DNA of 64,000 nucleotides from contig NC_084931.1 of assembly GCF_958298935.1 (NCBI RefSeq), forward strand, positions 13,171,334-13,235,333, read 5' to 3'. Position numbers and translations under genes: made by a program. The notes beneath the pieces were generated by a model, which was given only the letters and a program-made list of their open reading frames with translations, was not told where the DNA came from and ran no database searches. This document shows positions 59,871 to 64,000 of the stretch, piece by piece; the first letter of the stretch is position 1; each line of letters opens with the position of its first letter. The stretch is from Phragmites australis. Lineage: Eukaryota > Streptophyta > Magnoliopsida > Poales > Poaceae.

Positions 59871-60756
59871 GGCTGCTCGACGACGAGCCTATTTTTCTAT
59901 TTTGCAGGACCTATCAAACGAGCGTGGACATGACTTGTAAGTGTTTCAAATCCAAGAAATCAAGCTTTATGTGTTGCAGGACTTCACGGACAAACGCGAT
60001 CTCCCACAAAATTGTAAGCATTTCCATTTCAAGAACTTGATCGCCTGGTCAGTAGTTTCTTCCGTCGACCTGACAGTCAGGGGCTAGAACTATTAGGATA
60101 TGTGATTTATTTTCTTGCAACCAGGTTTGTTTAGCCCACTCGCTCATGTTGATGGGACGAGATCTAAAATTGACCACTAGCACGCTGTTAGGAGGATGGC
60201 GCCTGAGGATTAATGACCACAATGCCACAAGCCTAGCTCGGGTCGAGCGTTGGTCACCACCGAAAGGCTTGCCGGGCTAAAGGTCATCCTTAGTGCTGGG
60301 ACCTAGCTAGCGAGAAGGTCAACCCGATCCTCCCTAGGCATTACGAGCACTGTAAGGCTGCTCACCACCCAAGCACAAAAAAATCCACATAAAGACAAGC
60401 ACCCTTGATTACAAAGCGACCACTCGAATGAGATCCAGGGACTGGCTCTAGATGACCTCAAGACAATACTCATAGGACCCAAAGATATCCCTAAGCGGGT
60501 CGAATCAGACGGTCCAAAGGCAGGAACAAACAGCATAAAAAAATAAGTCGGCACAGGCACCGAGATTCTCCGTGGTCATTCAAGTGCCTTCAAAATCGGC
60601 ACCGACTACTGGCAAGAGGTCCAGGTCGGGGAAGTGGTTGCAGACGCAGGCGAGGCCAAGACAGGCACCAGAGAACCCGACCTCAAAACGATGGTAGCCG
60701 ACGGCCTCACAAATCCTCTGTTCGAGGCCACCTACCTCCTCAGAGGCCGCCAGAAA
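59871..60756. other. Region between pol and antisense frame of Tat-like element
   Basis: No domain recognised. GTCAGGGGCTAG near 60070 resembles the purine-rich segment that follows pol in this type of element. The rest holds only short open frames. Confidence 0.35.
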
Positions 60757-61017
60757 CTACTCAATGTGACTGGTTACGGTGTTCCCAAGTGTCGGGCGAA
60801 CCTGAACACCGTCGGACCGAAGCAAGGAGTCGAAGGGGGTAAAGGCCCGGCTAAGATGGTCATAGAATGTCATTTTCCGCTTGTCGCTCTCCTTGGTCAT
60901 CTGCTCTAGGTGTTTCTGCACCACCAATAGATCCTCCCGACAATGGTGAATGCGATCATAGAATTCCTCTCTATGTAGGACGCTTTCCCTGGTCACCTGC
61001 TCCAGCTCCCTCTGCAC
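60757..61017 (-). pseudogene. Antisense coiled-coil frame of the Tat-like element
   Basis: An 86-codon minus-strand frame encodes an alpha-helical, charged sequence built from two similar units: RELEQVTRESVLHREEFYDR and KHLEQMTKESDKRKMTFYDH. It lies downstream of pol in antisense orientation to the Tat-like element. Tat-lineage elements such as Grande carry an antisense gene in that place, so this is probably a remnant of it. A fragment of a host coiled-coil gene is the alternative. Confidence 0.45.
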
Positions 61018-61229
61018 CGCAAGTAGCTCCTCCTAGCTGGCTGGTCAAGAAATAGGTCGTAAGCCACATAGGAGTCAGCTGGTCGAGCCTTGAGGATCAT
61101 CGGGAGGATTGATCGAGGGTTCAGTGAGGGCTTAGGGGCTGGTCGGCGTAGGTTGGGGCTCGGTATGGGCAGATGGTTTGAACACTCCAGAACTCAACGA
61201 CCACAACAACACAAACTCATCAGAGAACA

Positions 61230-62170
61230 AAAAATGAGAGACTTCATTCGAATATATTACAATCAAAATTTTTACTCGTCGGTGGCCTCCATCCGGAAGA
61301 CAGAAGCTAGTTCACCTCCAGGTTTTGGCAAAAACTACATGAGTCATTAGATACCCGGTTAAACTTCAGTTCAGCATATCACCCACAAACCGATGGTCAA
61401 ACCGAAAGAGTAAATCAAATTTTGGAGCTTGTGCCTTGAAAAATAAGACTAGTTGAGACAAAAATCTTCCCTATGCAGAGTTCTCCTACAACAATAGTTA
61501 TCAGACTAGTTTGAAGATGTCACCGTTTGAAGCATTGTATGGAAGAAAATGTAGTACACCATTATACTGGAATGAGACTGGTGAAAGTCAAGTGTTTGGC
61601 CCAGAAATTCCGAGAGAGGCAGAAAGGCAAGTTCAGCAGATCAGGGAAAATTTGAGAATAGCCTAGACACGACAAAAAAGTTATGCTGATCATCGATGTC
61701 ATGAGTTGACTTTTAAAGCAGGTAATTTCGTATACCTTCGGGTTTCACAGATCAGGGGTTTTCACAGATTTAAAGTCAAAGAAAAACTTGCACCCAGATT
61801 TACCGGACCTTTTAAGGTGTTGGAAAGACGGGGAGAAGTAGCATATCAATTGGAGCTACCGCCTCAGGTGGCAGATGTTCATGATGTTTTTCACATATCT
61901 CGGCTTAAGAAATGGCTACGAGAGCCTGAAGAGCAAATGCCCCTAGAGGAAGTAGAAGTTGGAGAAGATCTCACCTACATGAAGTATCCCATCAAGATTC
62001 TAGAGACGTCAGATAGAATCACCAGGAATCGAAGGATCCGTATGTGCAAGGCGCAGTGGAGACATCATTCCAAAGAAGAAGCAACCTGGGAAAGAGAATC
62101 AGATCTGGAAGTCAAGTTTCCTCAGCTCTTCTCCGATCCTTCCGAATCTCGAGGGCGAGATTCACTTTAA
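61230..62170 (+). pseudogene. Chromoviral integrase C-terminus and chromodomain
   Basis: Fragments in two or three frames read FTSRFWQKLHESL, NFSSAYHPQTDGQTERVNQ (with the catalytic Glu region) and LPYAEFSYNNSYQTSLKMSP. From 61706 one open frame covers the integrase C-terminus (FKVKEKLAPRFTGPFKVLER, VHDVFHISRLKKWL) and a chromodomain (YPIKILETSDRITRNRRIRM, WRHHSKEEATWE). It ends at 62170. Everything upstream in this polyprotein is absent; the left junction with the Tat-like element is near 61200-61230. A stop at 61662 and frameshifts disable it. Confidence 0.88.
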
Positions 62171-62182
62171 GGGGGGTAGGTT
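62168..62182 (+). other. Polypurine tract of the 3' gypsy element
   Basis: TAAGGGGGGTAGG directly precedes the LTR start TGTAACACCC and overlaps the end of the polyprotein stop region. Confidence 0.8.
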
Positions 62183-64000
62183 TGTAACACCCTGGTTTTT
62201 AATTCCCCAAAAATTTTCTAGAATTTTATTAGGGTTTAAATCAACACATTAGGGTAAAACCTATTTTCTAAAAATAAATTGAATTTGCCCTAGGTTAAAT
62301 TTTTGGTGTTGCATTCATGATGGGGTAGATGCATTAGAGTTTTATGTGTGGAAATGAATTTTTAAAAACCTCGAGACGCGTCGTTTAATTTAGAAAAAGA
62401 TTTGAAAAGGGTTCTTTAAAAGAAAATTCTTTTTTCTTTCCTGGACTGAATCTCTCCTCCTTTCTCTTTTTTCCCTCTTTTCCCGGCGGCCCAACCCTCC
62501 TTTCTCTCCTGGCTAAGCCTGCTCCGTTTTTCCTTCTTTTCTCCCAGCTCCCTGCCAACGTGGGCCGAAGCCTTCCTAGTCCATCTCCGCGCTAGGCCGA
62601 AGCCAGCCCACTCTAGCGTGCGTGCCTCGCACCATCTTCATCCTCTGACCCGGACTGGATTCCCCGCCGCGCCATGCGGAGACCAAGCCGGCCACGACAC
62701 CGCCGCCCTCCCTGAGCCCGAATCCCAATGAACTCATGCGAATTTGACTCGCCCACGTTCTCCTGCCTATATAAGCGCATGCCCCCTCCCCGTTTCATCT
62801 ATCTTGGCAACCAAGCGCTAAAACCCTAGAAATCACGCCGCCGCCGCCCGCCATTGCAGCCGAACCATCGAGCTTGCCGACCGCTGCGTCCATCGCCTCT
62901 CCACCGCATCCGAGCGCATATTCCGCCACTCCTTGTCACGTCCTGGGCACCGGAGCTTCATCCTCGACACGCAACCGTGCACCACAACCACCCCTCTCGC
63001 CGTCGACCACCTTCCCGAACCGCGCCGTGCTCAGTAAGCCATCAAAAGGATATCCCTCACTCTGCCGATTATTTTGTGCCACTCGCCATCGTCATCCATG
63101 CTCGGCGATGAGGTTTCCGCCTCTCTCCGGTGAGCCTGCCGCCGCGGGTTCCCTCCCGCCGCCGAGTCCGCTCCGCCACCGGCCGGTTAATCCCTCCCCG
63201 AACTCTCAGCCGTCGGATCTGAGTTAGATGGTCATGATTAGATCCAAAATACCCCTTCGCCCGAGCCAATCACGTGTTGCGACGTGGCCTACTTAATCCA
63301 GTCAGCTGCCCAGAGCCACATCATTGTCCACATCAACCGGCCATGTCATCCAAACCGCTGATGTGTCTACCACGTCAGCAAGCCCTTTATCTAGTCATTA
63401 TTCCTAATTGTTCTAATTTGGGGAAAATATCAATTTGCAATAAAGCCCCTAGACCTTTCTAAATTTACCAAAAGCCCCTGTATTTTTACAGTTTAGACCC
63501 TGAACTTCTCTGTAATTACAAAAAGAGACCTATCTTTTTACACTTAGTCCCTAAACTTTTATAAAATTACTTTTTGGTCCCTTTATTTTTACAAAAGGCC
63601 CCTGACCTTTCTGTTTTATGCAAAATAGGTCCTTTTCTTTTTCAAAATAACCCTAAAACTTGTTTTTAGCATCTCTTTCTCATTCTAGCTCCGATTTAGG
63701 CAATTTTCATGCTCCCGCATTTGTAGCAGTGTGTACTATTGTTTAGTACCTTTTTCTCATATGTTAGCTACTATTGGTGTACTATTCTTAGTTAGTTTTG
63801 TTGTGTGTTTTTCCAGTATGTTTCGAGAGTAGACGAGGAGCAGTTCAAGAATCTCCAGGACCAAGTATTTGAAGAGTTTGAGCAGCAAGTTGGAAGAGGC
63901 AAGTGTCCTTGAACATTTTGATCCCAGTTTTTAAATGCGTTCTTTATTTCAAACATGCATGCTATTAATTCTGAATCCTATGTACTTATAGTATCCAGTT
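62183..64000 (+). repeat. 3' LTR of a chromoviral gypsy element, runs off window
   Basis: Starts TGTAACACCCTGG after the polypurine tract and continues past the window edge, so it is at least 1.8 kb. A TATA box (CTATATAA, 62767-62774) precedes a GC-rich leader with CGCCGCCGCC runs. Later, around 63430-63660, there are runs of CCCTGAACTT-type text seen in many grass repeats. The open frames in the GC-rich part are probably fortuitous. Confidence 0.75.
62767..62774 (+). promoter_or_regulatory. TATA box in the gypsy LTR
   Basis: CTATATAAGCG is followed about 30 bases later by the presumed transcription start. Placement inside the LTR, before the GC-rich leader, fits a Pol II promoter. Confidence 0.6.

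Larger units (their letters stand above)
48392..61200 (+). mobile_element. Tat-lineage-like Ty3/gypsy element, interrupted
   Basis: A probable LTR (48392-49129), the primer binding site TTGGCGCGCCAGGTAGGGGG, a gag start (49199), integrase sequence on both sides of a nested insertion (50457-50550 and 59192-59870), and a downstream antisense frame (60757-61017) all fit one plus-strand element. The PBS type and an antisense frame between pol and 3' LTR are features of the Tat lineage (for example Grande, RIRE2). Protease, RT and RNase H are not recognisable, and no 3' LTR is seen. The left LTR border and right limit are approximate. Confidence 0.6.

Noticed and set aside
62854..63269. Open frames after the TATA box near the right edge
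   Set aside because: They fall in the GC-rich leader of a gypsy LTR, overlap in several frames and have no recognisable motif.

Overview
The window reads as repeat-rich intergenic DNA from a grass (Poaceae) nuclear genome. This rests on Tourist-type MITEs with TTA target duplications, CACTA elements with 'CAGTGCCGGTT'-type subterminal repeats, several Ty3/gypsy lineages and a Ty1/copia element, and an Argonaute relic that most resembles the monocot AGO18 group. I cannot name the species. Only one host gene looks intact: a two-exon Rab11-class (RABA) small GTPase at 36787-38275. Everything else is transposable elements or relics of genes.

Layout. 1-5342: a degenerate Ty3/gypsy element on the minus strand (gag, protease, RT), internally deleted and joined head-to-head to a plus-strand integrase fragment; its presumed LTR is flanked on the far side by another polyprotein C-terminus. 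5343-7158: a truncated minus-strand LTR related to the one at 50551-54128, carrying an array of palindromic motifs and a Tourist MITE. 7159-9866: remnant of a CACTA element. 10859-11740: exons of an Argonaute pseudogene (minus). 12540-23999: a CACTA element bounded by matching TIRs and a TCA duplication. It holds a broken TNPD transposase, a second gene ending in a Ulp1-like protease, and two antisense exons captured from an importin-beta-like gene. It splits a minus-strand reading frame whose halves lie at 12370-12539 and 24003-24054.

24055-35199: mostly non-autonomous DNA transposons, including two CACTAs with verified 3-bp duplications (30378-31860, TAC; 32869-34011, CAA), a Mutator-like MITE (28911-29157) and a hAT element (34592-35199, perfect 8-bp duplication). 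35991-36181: Tourist/Harbinger MITE upstream of the Rab gene. 40989-41575: a broken NPH3-domain fragment, with a Ty1/copia element (41767-47362) inserted 191 bp past its stop codon.

48392-61200: a Tat-lineage-like gypsy element (plus strand; PBS, gag, integrase, antisense ORF) interrupted inside its integrase region by a chromodomain-type gypsy element (50551-59191, minus) that has lost its integrase core and most of one LTR. 61230-64000: the 3' end of another chromoviral gypsy element and the start of its 3' LTR.

The genes do not form a pathway; the window mainly records nested insertion, internal deletion and gene-fragment capture. I found no convincing new biological system. The most unusual item is the 11.5-kb CACTA: its two genes share the same repeat-array/TATA/GC-rich leader/leader-intron layout, and the second leader intron carries the captured importin exons. 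All identifications come from reading motifs by eye; no database search was run.
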